Notes: a model not told the origin generated them from the sequence alone. Positions 1 to 8,188 are shown, numbered from the stretch's first letter. The stretch is DNA of 37,979 nucleotides from Chitinimonas sp. BJB300 (GCF_002735695.1 NZ_PDZH01000037.1:1-37979); one strand, 5' to 3'. Numbers and translations: made by a program.

Positions 1-147
1 CCTTGTGTGTAGGCATCGGAGATCTTGTCCACTCCATCACCCAGGTTCAACACATAGGTGTCGTCACCGCTTCCGCCATCAAGGATGTCGTTGCCGATAC
101 CACCGATAAGGGTGTCATTGCCACCGCCACCAGATAACGAGTCGTTG
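1..147. repeat. Intragenic RTX direct repeat, copy A (cut by window edge)
   Basis: Bases 1-147 are identical to 543-689 (offset 542). They encode the same stretch of RTX repeats plus the start of the following DTYVLNLGDG block. The true repeat may extend beyond the left edge. Confidence 0.9.
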
Positions 148-2747
148 TCAGCACCCCCATCAAGTAGGTCTTCACCATCTACCCCGTTCAAGGTGTCGTT
201 ACCTGACTCACCATATAGTAGGTCAGCACTTTTACCGCCTGTAGCTACGTCATTGCCAGTGCCCAGTCGATAGTAATTCTTAGAGGTGAGTGCACCACTA
301 CCAAAACTATCTGCGCCATCGGTGCCAGTAATTCCAGTGGACCCGACCAAGCTGGCTAAGCGGTGGCTGCTGCCATCAGCGAAGGTGGCTTGCTCAACTT
401 TGTAGCCATCGTCGCTGAACCAGTTGGTCAGCGTGACGGTATCGGTGTCGCTGTACTTAACGACGAGATCGGAATTCACGCGGGTAAAGCGCAGTGCATC
501 GGCTGTAATGCCGGTACCAAACTGGATGCGGTCAGCGCTAGGGCCTTGTGTGTAGGCATCGGAGATCTTGTCCACTCCATCACCCAGGTTCAACACATAG
601 GTGTCGTCACCGCTTCCGCCATCAAGGATGTCGTTGCCGATACCACCGATAAGGGTGTCATTGCCACCGCCACCAGATAACGAGTCGTTGCCTGTACCGC
701 TGAGAATTAGATCAGCGATACCCCCACCGTTTAATGTGTCATTATCACTATGGCCAATATAAAACGTGAAACTTGAGAACTCATTTGCATTGATGCCAAC
801 TAGCAGCAGACTTTCTTGATGTTTAGTAACAAATGAGGCCCAATTCCAGCCCATTTTCTCTAGCTTGATTTGGCCAATTGCGCTGATAAACTCAATGAGG
901 TCCAACGCCCCCTTACGAGGGTTAGTGGTTATTTCAGCAGTGAATTTATTCTCAAGTGTTGAGAAATCGTACTTCACACCAGTTTCAGCCGCCTTCGCCT
1001 TAATCTCATTGACATAAGAAGACAGCGTAGTGCCCAAAACCAGTGACTCATAAATATCGGTTTTGAAGCGTGCGTAAGCCAAATTGATGTTGGCAATTTG
1101 TTCTCTTGTCAATGTGACGCTGCGATGGCCTGACTGGCTTGTTAATGCAGTGAACGTAGCCCCACCGTTAGGGCCTGCGTATGTGAACCCCATGAAGCGC
1201 TCTACCACAGCCAATCGCGTCAGGAAAAGGTCATATTCAGCAGAGCCCTTTACCAGCCCATCAAAGTGGTAGGCCACCTCAACATCGTGACCTTGTGCTT
1301 TTAGGTCATCGGCTTGTTGCTTGAGTGATTTCAGCGTTGACGTATTTGTCCATGCCGTCATCAGCTCATCCAATTTGGCTTGCTGCTCTTCTCGCGATGA
1401 AGCCGACATATAGCGACTGACTAGATTTCCCAAAGCGGGTGAAAGACTAATCGCTTCTTTTAGGTCTCTCACCATGCCTGCACCCTTAAGGTTGGCATTA
1501 AGGTTTTTTGCTTGGTCAGTTAACGGAATAGCATCGGTAAATTTCCGGTGAAAGGAATTTACGGCAAGATCAAGATTGGCTGCAGCGCCAGTATTGTCGA
1601 CAGAAGCGTTACCGGAAGTCCCATCTTTACGGATAAAACGGCCTGTTGCGCTAATGATATTGCCATTGCCTAAATTGGTTTGGCCGGCTTTAGCTGCTGT
1701 TTCAATGGCTACTAATCCTGCTTGGTCTAATGTCAATAACTCATTCGCTTGGGAGATACCATCCTGATTAAGGTCGCGCCAAACACGAAGTTGGTTGAAT
1801 GCACTGTCGAGGGCATCAATGCGGCCATCGTTGTTGTCGTCCAATTCAGCAAGCGCGTGGAAACCGTTAGTGGCTTTTGTGCCATTTCGCAAAGTCGTAT
1901 CGACACCAAATAATTCTTTACCGGTATCAATTGAGCCATTCCCATTCAAGTCACGTGCTAGCCAGGCATCGTCGGGCAGCAGCCAGCCCGTGCCGGTCTT
2001 AACGCCATCACCATCATGGTCGAATAGCACAGAGCCGTCAGCGCCCTTGGTTTTGATGCCATCGCCGTTTAGATCGAGGGCTAACGGGTCGCGATTTGGG
2101 GGGGAACTCGCACCACCACCAGCACCGCCGCCACCGCCGCCTGGGCCACCCGCGGCACCGCCGCCACCGCCTGGACCACCCGCACCGCCGCCTGGTGGGC
2201 TACCCGCACCGCCGCCTGGGCCACCGGCTCCACTTGGGCCCTCCCCATCACTGGAACCATTACCACCTACATCATCACTGCCGCCTGGCAAATTGTTACC
2301 TGAGCCTGGCGCCCAATTCTCGTCATATCCATCAGTTTTAGGCTCGGTCAAACCAGATCTTCGTAACGCTTCATCTACAGTGGTATTGCTATTTTGATCA
2401 AGTGGGCGATATTGATGACCTTCGTTAGAAATATCGTCTATTGCCTTTTTGATAGAATTCCAGTCGTCTGACAAATTATCTCCCATTTTGATTACTTCAA
2501 ATGGATCATCGCGTTCTCTATCAAAATCGATAAAGTTAGGGTTATATGCACCAGTGGAGGTTACTATGTTACCAAAAGAGGATTCCGTTGCCCCGCCTGT
2601 ATGCACATTAGTTAATTCACCTGATCCTCCACCGAGGCCACCTGGCCCACCTCTAGCAGCATATTGATTACCCTTTGAATCGGTGTAAACGATATATTTG
2701 TGATAACCGAAAGGTAATTTCGAATAACCAACTCTTATATTTTCCAT
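1..2747 (-). CDS. RTX calcium-binding protein, 3' end beyond window (partial)
   Basis: Open minus-strand frame from an ATG at 2747 that is still open at the left edge, about 915 codons visible. The N-terminal ~165 residues have no clear signal peptide. They are followed by a Gly/Pro-rich linker (about residues 169-217, made of GGPGGG-like units). Next comes an EF-hand-like module rich in DLNGDG, DHDGDG, DLNGNG and DNNDG loops (about 219-345), then a helical region. RTX nonapeptides of GGxGxDxLx type start near residue 665 (for example GGGGNDTLIGGIGNDILDGG) and are followed by the usual haemolysin-type strand block ending in a FADGS motif; a second RTX block starts near residue 835. This is typical of proteins secreted by type I systems that fold outside the cell on binding calcium. 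The likely exporter is the HlyB/HlyD pair at the right edge (inference). The final toxin, enzyme or adhesin role cannot be read from the visible part. The lipoprotein gene ends 23 nt upstream, so the two are probably co-transcribed. Confidence 0.9.
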   Translation of the reverse strand, partial: MENIRVGYSKLPFGYHKYIVYTDSKGNQYAARGGPGGLGGGSGELTNVHTGGATESSFGNIVTSTGAYNPNFIDFDRERDDPFEVIKMGDNLSDDWNSIKKAIDDISNEGHQYRPLDQNSNTTVDEALRRSGLTEPKTDGYDENWAPGSGNNLPGGSDDVGGNGSSDGEGPSGAGGPGGGAGSPPGGGAGGPGGGGGAAGGPGGGGGGAGGGASSPPNRDPLALDLNGDGIKTKGADGSVLFDHDGDGVKTGTGWLLPDDAWLARDLNGNGSIDTGKELFGVDTTLRNGTKATNGFHALAELDDNNDGRIDALDSAFNQLRVWRDLNQDGISQANELLTLDQAGLVAIETAAKAGQTNLGNGNIISATGRFIRKDGTSGNASVDNTGAAANLDLAVNSFHRKFTDAIPLTDQAKNLNANLKGAGMVRDLKEAISLSPALGNLVSRYMSASSREEQQAKLDELMTAWTNTSTLKSLKQQADDLKAQGHDVEVAYHFDGLVKGSAEYDLFLTRLAVVERFMGFTYAGPNGGATFTALTSQSGHRSVTLTREQIANINLAYARFKTDIYESLVLGTTLSSYVNEIKAKAAETGVKYDFSTLENKFTAEITTNPRKGALDLIEFISAIGQIKLEKMGWNWASFVTKHQESLLLVGINANEFSSFTFYIGHSDNDTLNGGGIADLILSGTGNDSLSGGGGNDTLIGGIGNDILDGGSGDDTYVLNLGDGVDKISDAYTQGPSADRIQFGTGITADALRFTRVNSDLVVKYSDTDTVTLTNWFSDDGYKVEQATFADGSSHRLASLVGSTGITGTDGADSFGSGALTSKNYYRLGTGNDVATGGKSADLLYGESGNDTLNGVDGEDLLDGGADNDSLSGGGGNDTLIGGIGNDILDGGSGDDTYVLNLGDGVDKISDAYTQ
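543..689. repeat. Intragenic RTX direct repeat, copy B
   Basis: Exact copy of bases 1-147 inside the same reading frame. It diverges after the shared GTCGTTG at its right end. Perfect identity at third codon positions indicates a recent duplication or gene conversion. Confidence 0.9.
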
Positions 2748-2770
2748 TTTTTCTTTACCAGAGGACAAAA

Positions 2771-3154
2771 TCAAAAACCAAAATAAACCAGAATGCCTTC
2801 AGCGCTTGATACTTTTCCATCAAAAACTGAAATATTTAACCTCAACTGGTTAGCAACCGAAAATTCATACCAAGATGTTGTCACTAACGTGCAATAGTAA
2901 TTGTCAGTGATCTTGCTAGTAGCTTTTGAGAGACTTTGGGTACATTTAAAGCCAGCAGCATCTAATTCTTTATTTACATCGAGCCAACTAACACCCTTCG
3001 GGATGTATTTTTCCACTATGGGTGTGACATTCAGTTGAGGGGAGTTATTTCTTTTTCTATGTTCTTTAACTTCGTTAACCAGATTATTTTCCACTGCACA
3101 TCCCTGAGTAATGAAAATAAAAAATAAAAGAATATTCTTTGGTATCTTCCGCAC
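2771..3154 (-). CDS. Small putative lipoprotein, unknown function
   Basis: 127 residues from a GTG start at 3154, with AAAGGTGA upstream as a fair ribosome site. The N-terminus is a short basic stretch, a hydrophobic segment (ILLFFIFITQG) and a cysteine near residue 19, so a lipoprotein signal is likely; the residues before the cysteine (ITQGC) are not an ideal lipobox. The rest is soluble, with two further cysteines. I do not recognise the family. It ends 23 nt before the RTX protein start, which suggests a joint operon and a role as accessory, chaperone or self-protection factor for that secreted protein (inference only). Confidence 0.65.
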   Translation of the reverse strand: MRKIPKNILLFFIFITQGCAVENNLVNEVKEHRKRNNSPQLNVTPIVEKYIPKGVSWLDVNKELDAAGFKCTQSLSKATSKITDNYYCTLVTTSWYEFSVANQLRLNISVFDGKVSSAEGILVYFGF

Positions 3155-3186
3155 AACTCACCTTTCTCAATTGCAAACAAATACGC

Positions 3187-3450
3187 TTACCACCAATAGC
3201 CGGTTGATGCTAATTCTTTCTCTAATATCGCAATACTCTTACCAGATACTGGGTTTCCAGCATCAAGACCAATCCCCTCTAAAGTCGCTGTAGATACTGT
3301 CAATCCAATCATAAAGGATCCAAAACTCTTCCTCTATTAAGTCCAGCTAGTAATTCACCTGCAGCCAAGTCCGCAATTCTATATTTCTCCTGTGCGGCGA
3401 ATTCAATTTTGAAGCGCAATTCATCATCAACTCCATCCTTTAGTCTCAAT
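3187..3450 (-). pseudogene. Two short overlapping frames, probable gene remnant
   Basis: Between the glycosyltransferase stop and the lipoprotein start lie two short minus-strand frames joined by an ATGA overlap. The first runs from about 3450 to 3309 and contains KIEFAAQEKYRIADLAAGEL; its N-terminal limit is unclear because the frame continues inside the glycosyltransferase gene. The second is 3312-3187, 41 codons, ending in GYWW. Codon use looks coding-like. They could be two tiny coupled genes or one frameshifted remnant of a longer gene. Function not recognised. Confidence 0.3.
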
Positions 3451-4641
3451 AAGTTGCTGAACCCATAAGTTACTTCCCATGGCAATAGGGAATTCATCCG
3501 CCACTTTGTTTCTTGCATTCAAGCGTACCGACAGCGCATTGCTTGAATCGGCCAACGCCATGGTCAATTGGTTGACCATGGCGGTTTGGTCAAAAAAGTC
3601 GGTGAGATACCCATGCTCCCCATCCCGAATCACTTCCCGCACCGGGGCAGTGTCTGAGGCAATCACACAGCAGCCGGCCGACATGGCTTCAAGCAGGGAC
3701 CAACTGAGCACAAAGGGGTAAGTGAGGTAGACATGGGCCGTACTAATTTGCAGTACCTTGAGGTATTGCTGATAAGGCAACTTGCCCAGGAAGTGGGTAC
3801 GGCTTGGGTCTAGCTTTACTTCCGCCAGCATCTTTTCGCGCCAGTTGGGCGCGTCCTTGGGTTTGCTGCCGTAGCTGACGTCGTTGCCCCCCACAATCAA
3901 CGTATTGAAGTCAGTGCGCTGCTGCTGTAGTTGCGCCAGGGCGCGGATGAACTGGGGAAAGCCGCGATACGGTTCCAGGTTGCGGGCGACATAAGTGACT
4001 ACCTTGTCTTGCGTCGTCAGTACCCGCCCATCGGGCAAGGTGAAGCTGGCGTTGGCATCAGGCTTGGCTTGGTCGGTATCAACGCCTTCGTGAATCACCT
4101 GAATCTTGGATTGATATTCCTGCGGGAAGCGAGACTTCTGCCAATGAGTGGGGGCAATGCCGATATCACAGGCATCGAGCGCCAGCAGGTGCAGGGCGTT
4201 CTTGCTGCGAATGCGGGCACGGTCGTCCAGCGTCACCGGGTAGGCGGCGTCGAAGCCGATGTCCGCACCATCCGCGCGATAAAACCATTCGCAGAAGTGG
4301 ATTAAGCGGGCATGGGGGAAGATATCTTTCACGAATAGCGATTCGCCCCAGCCTGGGTGGGCAATTACCACATCAGGGTTAAAGCCTTGTTGCTGATGCT
4401 TGATCAACTGTTCTGCTACGGCTTGGCCAGCGAGAATGCCGGCCTCTAAAGGCAGCACATAGCGGTGGGTGGTTTTTGCCGGCGCACGCTTAGTTTGGTA
4501 GCGGATAAGCCGTACACCCGGTAAGCCGGGTGCTTGCTGCTGGCCTAGGGCGACAACGGTGTGCTTCGGGTCTTGCGACAGTGTTTTGGCAAGATGCCGA
4601 AACTGACCGGGGAAATTCTGATGTATAAACAGGAACTGCAA
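3427..4641 (-). CDS. GT4-type glycosyltransferase (group 1)
   Basis: 404 residues. The N-terminus (MQFLFIHQNFPGQFRHLA) and the long N-terminal Rossmann half match GT4-like retaining glycosyltransferases, which transfer a sugar from a nucleotide donor. The C-terminal donor-binding half has YVARNLEPYRGFPQFIRAL and then the diagnostic SLLEAMSAGCCVIASDTAPV segment at about residues 315-345. Length is normal for the family and no truncation is visible. The acceptor cannot be deduced. It lies upstream of, and on the same strand as, the lipoprotein and RTX genes, so glycosylation of a surface polymer or of the secreted protein is possible but unproven. Confidence 0.88.
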   Translation of the reverse strand: MQFLFIHQNFPGQFRHLAKTLSQDPKHTVVALGQQQAPGLPGVRLIRYQTKRAPAKTTHRYVLPLEAGILAGQAVAEQLIKHQQQGFNPDVVIAHPGWGESLFVKDIFPHARLIHFCEWFYRADGADIGFDAAYPVTLDDRARIRSKNALHLLALDACDIGIAPTHWQKSRFPQEYQSKIQVIHEGVDTDQAKPDANASFTLPDGRVLTTQDKVVTYVARNLEPYRGFPQFIRALAQLQQQRTDFNTLIVGGNDVSYGSKPKDAPNWREKMLAEVKLDPSRTHFLGKLPYQQYLKVLQISTAHVYLTYPFVLSWSLLEAMSAGCCVIASDTAPVREVIRDGEHGYLTDFFDQTAMVNQLTMALADSSNALSVRLNARNKVADEFPIAMGSNLWVQQLIETKGWS

Positions 4642-4674
4642 AGGCCTCTCCGTTTGGCTGTATTAAAGGCTTAC

Positions 4675-4959
4675 TCACGGGTTTGCCAAGCGTGCAGGTT
4701 GCATAGGGCGCGGCTTTTTGGCGGGCGGCGAATATACATCACATATTGCTAATTTAGAATCACCGGGATTGGCAGAGGCGCCGCTACTCGGGGTAGACCC
4801 AACACTCGTGTCACCAGCCGCCATTTCGATCACAGCAACGCCAACCTGGCGTTCATACCATCTCCCCGGCCCCCTTAACTGACTTCCTTGTTCCATTGAT
4901 CCCCGGACCCCAAGTCCTGTATTTCTAATAACAACGATTACGAGGACATCTCTCACCAA
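4675..4959 (-). CDS. Possible small protein, uncertain
   Basis: A 94-codon frame ending 33 nt upstream of the glycosyltransferase. The second half is rich in Ser, Gly, Ala and Pro and the C-terminus is basic. There is no recognisable domain and no convincing ribosome site. It may be a small gene, the 3' end of a degraded gene, or noncoding. The rest of 4642-5054 shows nothing else apart from the operator-like repeats near 5000. Confidence 0.25.
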   Translation of the reverse strand: MVRDVLVIVVIRNTGLGVRGSMEQGSQLRGPGRWYERQVGVAVIEMAAGDTSVGSTPSSGASANPGDSKLAICDVYSPPAKKPRPMQPARLANP

Positions 4960-4982
4960 TAGAGGTCGTTAGGCGCAGATAG

Positions 4983-5041
4983 TAGGCTATGGCGTACTTC
5001 ATGTAAAGAATACCAGCGGCTATGGAGTACCTTCTAGCCTA
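4983..5041. promoter_or_regulatory. Operator-like repeats upstream of XRE regulator
   Basis: GGCTATGGCGTAC (4985-4997) recurs as GGCTATGGAGTAC (5018-5030), 33 bp apart. TAGGCTA at 4984-4990 is inverted as TAGCCTA at 5035-5041. The repeats sit just ahead of the ATG at 5055 and probably bind the regulator encoded there (autoregulation; inference). Confidence 0.4.
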
Positions 5042-5054
5042 TAGACTCGTCCAC

Positions 5055-5507
5055 ATGTCGCTCTCTACACGCATCCATACCGCCCTGGCCGAGGCCAATA
5101 TGAACCAGTCTCAACTGGCTCGCATGGTTGGGCTAAAAAAATCCTCTGTAAACGGATGGGCTACAGGAAAGACGAAAACACTTGAGGGAGAGAATCTACT
5201 TAAGGCTGCAGCAGCACTTGGCGTAAACGCCAATTGGTTGGCAACGGGGAGAGGTCTCATGCGCCCGGCAACCAAGGTCCAAGGCCAGCCGAGTCAAGCT
5301 GAGCATGATAGTTTTACGATTATGTCTGTACCTAATGAAGTCGCTCCATCCCTCTCAGCATTGCTATCTCTGTATACAAAAGGCGCGATGACCGCCAACG
5401 CCTTAGAAGCCCTAGCTTTATTCGCCAATAACCTAACCTTAGAATCCCTAGCATCCTTCGCCACCAAACTAAGCCCCAATATTGGTACAGACATAAAAGA
5501 TAATTGA
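5055..5507 (+). CDS. XRE-family (Cro/CI-like) transcriptional regulator
   Basis: 150 residues from ATG 5055. An in-frame upstream ATG at 5022 would place the operator-like repeats inside the coding region, so the inner start is preferred. Residues ~5-65 form a classic HTH_3 domain (QSQLARMVGLKKSSVNGWAT, then LGVNANWLATGRG). The C-terminal part is helical, with no LexA-type peptidase residues visible, so a short repressor rather than a self-cleaving one. The same architecture, including an upstream spurious ATG 11 codons before the real start, is seen in the minus-strand regulator at 29980-30417. The two are paralogous in layout although sequence identity is low. Confidence 0.85.
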   Translation: MSLSTRIHTALAEANMNQSQLARMVGLKKSSVNGWATGKTKTLEGENLLKAAAALGVNANWLATGRGLMRPATKVQGQPSQAEHDSFTIMSVPNEVAPSLSALLSLYTKGAMTANALEALALFANNLTLESLASFATKLSPNIGTDIKDN

Positions 5508-5590
5508 GGTCACTTTTAACTCAATATATTTTGACGACTCCGCCTGCCCACTGCAATAATCCCCCTTTCCCATAAGGCACTTCTTTGCAA

Positions 5591-5977
5591 ATGAATTTCG
5601 TTAATTGGTTGTCTATCCTTGCCTCAAGTCAATATGATCCGGTTGCGGGAATTAAAATAGCTAAACTTTCCGGTGATCATCTATTCTCAACTTACCTAAC
5701 GGAAATTGACCCTGGGAAATTTGTTAACCCGCATTTTCATAAACATGGTAATGAGCACTATCATATTATTCAAGGGCAAGGAAAAATAGAATTGACTGAT
5801 GCATTAACCGGTATTTCATCTACTCGAACTGTTGAGGCATTCTCATCATTTGTCGTCGAAGAAAATGTTATTCATTCACTAACTAACATCGGTGATGCTC
5901 CGCTTATTCTAATGTTCAGTTGCCCTGAGGCACATTTAACCGACGATAGACACTTACCCGTTTTTAATGGGACTTGA
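5591..5977 (+). CDS. Cupin-domain protein
   Basis: About 128 residues from ATG 5591 (a TTG two codons upstream is an alternative). A single cupin barrel is evident: motif 1 HFHKHGNEHYHIIQGQGKIE near residues 50-70 supplies metal-binding His and Glu residues, and motif 2 contains ENVIHSLTNIGDAPL near 95-110. Such small cupins can be metal-dependent enzymes or sensor/sugar-binding proteins; the substrate is not deducible. The gene is clearly AT-richer than the T6SS genes, suggesting transfer. Its 3' end overlaps the convergent PAS/LuxR gene by 24 bp, so the pair may have travelled together. Confidence 0.8.
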   Translation: MNFVNWLSILASSQYDPVAGIKIAKLSGDHLFSTYLTEIDPGKFVNPHFHKHGNEHYHIIQGQGKIELTDALTGISSTRTVEAFSSFVVEENVIHSLTNIGDAPLILMFSCPEAHLTDDRHLPVFNGT

Positions 5978-6775
5978 CCCCACCATTCTAGAAAAGAATG
6001 CTTGCGGCATTCTTCTGTGCATTCCGATACTAATCAACTTTTCTTTAAGTTTTTTCACATCTCCAGAAGGAAGATTTAATTTTTCACAGAGCCTATTTTT
6101 AGACTTATAAATTGTATCTGCTGTTCGCTTTGGTTCTTTTGGCCTATATTTGTTAAGAAAATCTGCAATTTGGTTACTCTCCCACCCCATAACAAGAAGG
6201 AAGCAAATTTCGTGTTCATATTCTGAGAAATGTATGTTATCCATAAACACTCCTCCATTTGCGGCTTCAATACTTCCCCCTCCAAACTCCATGACATAGT
6301 TTGGAATTACAGTAAAGAAGTTTTTAAGGTCAATCTCGTACGCGCTATAAATCACCCCAAGAATAGAGCGAGAAGGAACGTGTTTAAAAATGTACTTGTC
6401 AAAAACTAGAGCCTTTAATCCATCCGTATAATTGTGTACGTTGAGGATAGATGATCTTTGACTTATGTCTTTCAGTTGCAGCAGCGCTTGATCTTCTCTC
6501 ACGAACGAGTCAGCGAATTCCGCCGTCCCCTCACATGGCATTTCTTCGTCTAATCGTCCGCCAACATCACTCCCAAAGCGAAGTCCAACGAGATTTGCAT
6601 AAGAGTCGGTTGAGGAGATATGCCTTGAATGAATATCCTTAGCTCCAAAGATTAATTTTGTTTGCTCTGATAGAAGAGAGATACTCTCTTTTAGTTTTTC
6701 GAGATGATCATGGTGGCTATCGGTAAACTCTAGCGGCTGAACCAATTTGTATGCGGGTGAAATTTCATCATTCAT
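5954..6775 (-). CDS. PAS-like / LuxR-type HTH transcriptional regulator
   Basis: 273 residues. The N-terminal half resembles a PAS sensor fold (HISSTDSYANLVGLRFGSDV, then PCEGTAEFADSFVREDQALL near residues 55-95). The C-terminal ~65 residues are a LuxR/GerE-like HTH: a helix beginning EYEHEICFLLVMGWESNQIA is followed by a recognition helix around KRTADTIYKSKNRLCEKLNL. The arrangement matches LuxR solos with a PAS input domain rather than an acyl-homoserine-lactone domain. AT-rich, like the convergent cupin gene; their stop codons overlap. The 237 bp between it and 7013 show no gene. Confidence 0.75.
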   Translation of the reverse strand: MNDEISPAYKLVQPLEFTDSHHDHLEKLKESISLLSEQTKLIFGAKDIHSRHISSTDSYANLVGLRFGSDVGGRLDEEMPCEGTAEFADSFVREDQALLQLKDISQRSSILNVHNYTDGLKALVFDKYIFKHVPSRSILGVIYSAYEIDLKNFFTVIPNYVMEFGGGSIEAANGGVFMDNIHFSEYEHEICFLLVMGWESNQIADFLNKYRPKEPKRTADTIYKSKNRLCEKLNLPSGDVKKLKEKLISIGMHRRMPQAFFSRMVGSSPIKNG

Positions 6776-7012
6776 AGATGATTGAGCCTGATCATGTTGT
6801 TTAGTTATCCGTCACTTCATGGTTTAAAAGTACCACAACTAATTCGCATAAATTAGTCCATAATTTTGGACTTGCGCGAAGGAGCGGTCCCTGTCTGCTA
6901 TCGGGATATCGGAAAACATTGCGCACAAATGACTTGGATAAGCGTTTAAAAACGCTGGACGGCAGCCAGCGGCAAGAATAGAGCAATGGTGGCAATCCCT
7001 CGAAGGGGTCGT

Positions 7013-7345
7013 TTATATGCCCAGCATACGAAAAACAAGCCGCTCAGCACTGCCGGTACGTTCAATTAACTGGCGGCGTTCCAATTCTTCCAGCGCCCTG
7101 CGCAACTCATTATCCGTGGCCTGGTACGCCCTTTGCAGGCCCCTACCCCGACGAATTTCGCGCTCGGTCCACTCGCGCAGCATCTGCCTTGAAATGATGG
7201 TGCGAGCCCCTGCAAGGCTGGTCTTTGGATCGGTTACGGACAGCAATACAAAGTAAATGGCTATCGCCAAAGGTCCAGCGCCGATTAAGAACTCCAAACT
7301 GGCGTAAGGCACTCTGAACGCGTCGTAATTACATGGATCTGACAT
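7013..7345 (-). CDS. Hypothetical winged-helix-like protein
   Basis: ATG at 7345 is chosen; the frame is open upstream to a TTG at 7393 (126 residues). A hydrophobic segment (LIGAGPLAIAIYFVLLSV) is followed by a basic helical region. The C-terminal pattern, TDNELRRALEELERRQLIER then TG and a short basic beta strand, looks like a winged-helix DNA-binding fold. Function unknown. It is the last of three same-strand genes (7905-7013), a set that resembles plasmid backbone genes. Confidence 0.55.
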   Translation of the reverse strand: MSDPCNYDAFRVPYASLEFLIGAGPLAIAIYFVLLSVTDPKTSLAGARTIISRQMLREWTEREIRRGRGLQRAYQATDNELRRALEELERRQLIERTGSAERLVFRMLGI

Positions 7346-7426
7346 ACCAATTTTCTTTCTTACGGCAAGGCTCCTATTTTTTGGGGGCAACAAGGCGGAA
7401 GCCTATCCAACCCAGCCGCTTAAATC

Positions 7427-7636
7427 TCAATTAGTATCGATTTGTCGGGGCGCAGCACTCCGCAAGCTTGCAATCTCTATTGCAGTCTCCCACTTGGCCT
7501 CCAGGCGTGTTAACCGCCGATCATGGTCCCGCAACTCATGCGCAACACTCTTAAGCGCATCCCCTGCCCGCCGCACGTCGTCGCTCAGCTTCAACGCCTC
7601 GCGCATCGCATTCATTGCATCGCCAAGAACGCTCAC
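7427..7636 (-). CDS. Small coiled-coil protein, unknown
   Basis: 69 residues, nearly all charged helix with heptad-like spacing (LKSVAHELRDHDRRLTRLEA). Its ATG overlaps the stop of the upstream ribbon-helix-helix gene (7633-7636), so translation is probably coupled. It may be a partner of that DNA-binding protein (inference). Confidence 0.55.
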   Translation of the reverse strand: MSVLGDAMNAMREALKLSDDVRRAGDALKSVAHELRDHDRRLTRLEAKWETAIEIASLRSAAPRQIDTN

Positions 7637-7905
7637 GCCGCCACCCTCTTGTCACCCTGCAAACGAAGCTCCGAAAGCACCGCATCAGCCTCAGCCAGCC
7701 CTGCCTCTAAGGATTCCCTAGCCTCAATTGCCGCCTTGCGCAACTCATCCGCAAGCGCTTTTACCGCCAATTCCTCTTCAGAAGGCTGGCGCTCACAGCG
7801 ACGCCGCACCAACTCCGAAACACTGACATTTTCCCGCTTCGCCTCGGACGCCAGGAATGCTTTAAATTTGGGCGAACCCAACAAGGTAATCCGTTCTGTT
7901 TTCAT
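7633..7905 (-). CDS. Ribbon-helix-helix (CopG/Arc-like) DNA-binding protein
   Basis: 90 residues. The start is supported by GAAGGAG 9 nt upstream of ATG 7905. The N-terminal ~50 residues match an RHH fold: beta strand KTERITLLG, then helices FKAFLASEAKRENVSVSELV. The rest is a long Glu/Ala/Arg helix. A perfect inverted repeat at 7933-7952 lies just upstream, as expected for an autoregulated RHH repressor. First gene of a three-gene set with 7427-7636 and 7013-7345; such sets occur in plasmid maintenance or mobilisation regions, but no relaxase is seen. Confidence 0.7.
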   Translation of the reverse strand: MKTERITLLGSPKFKAFLASEAKRENVSVSELVRRRCERQPSEEELAVKALADELRKAAIEARESLEAGLAEADAVLSELRLQGDKRVAA

Positions 7906-7932
7906 GGCCTACTCCTTCTGTGACATATGCGT

Positions 7933-7952
7933 ATGGTAATTATCATTACCAT
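7933..7952. promoter_or_regulatory. Perfect inverted-repeat operator upstream of RHH gene
   Basis: ATGGTAAT-TATC-ATTACCAT, arms of 8 bp with no mismatch, 28-47 bp upstream of the RHH start codon. Probably the binding site of that protein; it also looks superficially like a Fur box. Confidence 0.6.
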
Positions 7953-7972
7953 GCTTGGCAAGCTCACAAACA

Positions 7973-8188
7973 GGGGGAGTAAGCCCAAGCGCCGGATTTT
8001 TTTGTGAAGCCAACATTGCCGGTATTGGCACGGTCGGTCACATAAACGACCGGTTACGTGACTGCCAAATCACACGCGATAGACAACGGTAAAATTGTCA
8101 CTTAACTCGTCATTCAACCAATGACATGCAAAAGCTGATCGGTTTGTCCTGCGTGACAAAATTTTCTGGTGTTTGGGCTTACTCCCCC
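7973..8188. mobile_element. MITE-like element with 16-bp perfect terminal inverted repeats
   Basis: GGGGGAGTAAGCCCAA at 7973-7988 is exactly inverted at 8173-8188, enclosing 184 bp without a gene. No clear target duplication is visible. The right half (8098-8188) is related to 12146-12240 (shared CACTTAAC-CGTCAT, TGACA-CATTTTCTGG segments), so it belongs to a repeat family present at least twice. Confidence 0.5.

Noticed and set aside
1795-2397. Proline-rich plus-strand ORF of 200 codons
   Set aside because: It is the antisense shadow of the Gly/Pro linker and EF-hand-like region of the minus-strand RTX gene; no ribosome site and only low-complexity character.
4642-5054. tRNA or attachment site at the left border of the plasmid-like region
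   Set aside because: No cloverleaf could be folded by eye and no repeat of this sequence was found near 35.1-35.2 kb.
7933-7952. Fur-box-like sequence
   Set aside because: It resembles one by AT-rich symmetry, but it is a perfect 8-4-8 repeat right upstream of an RHH gene and no iron genes are nearby; autoregulation is simpler.
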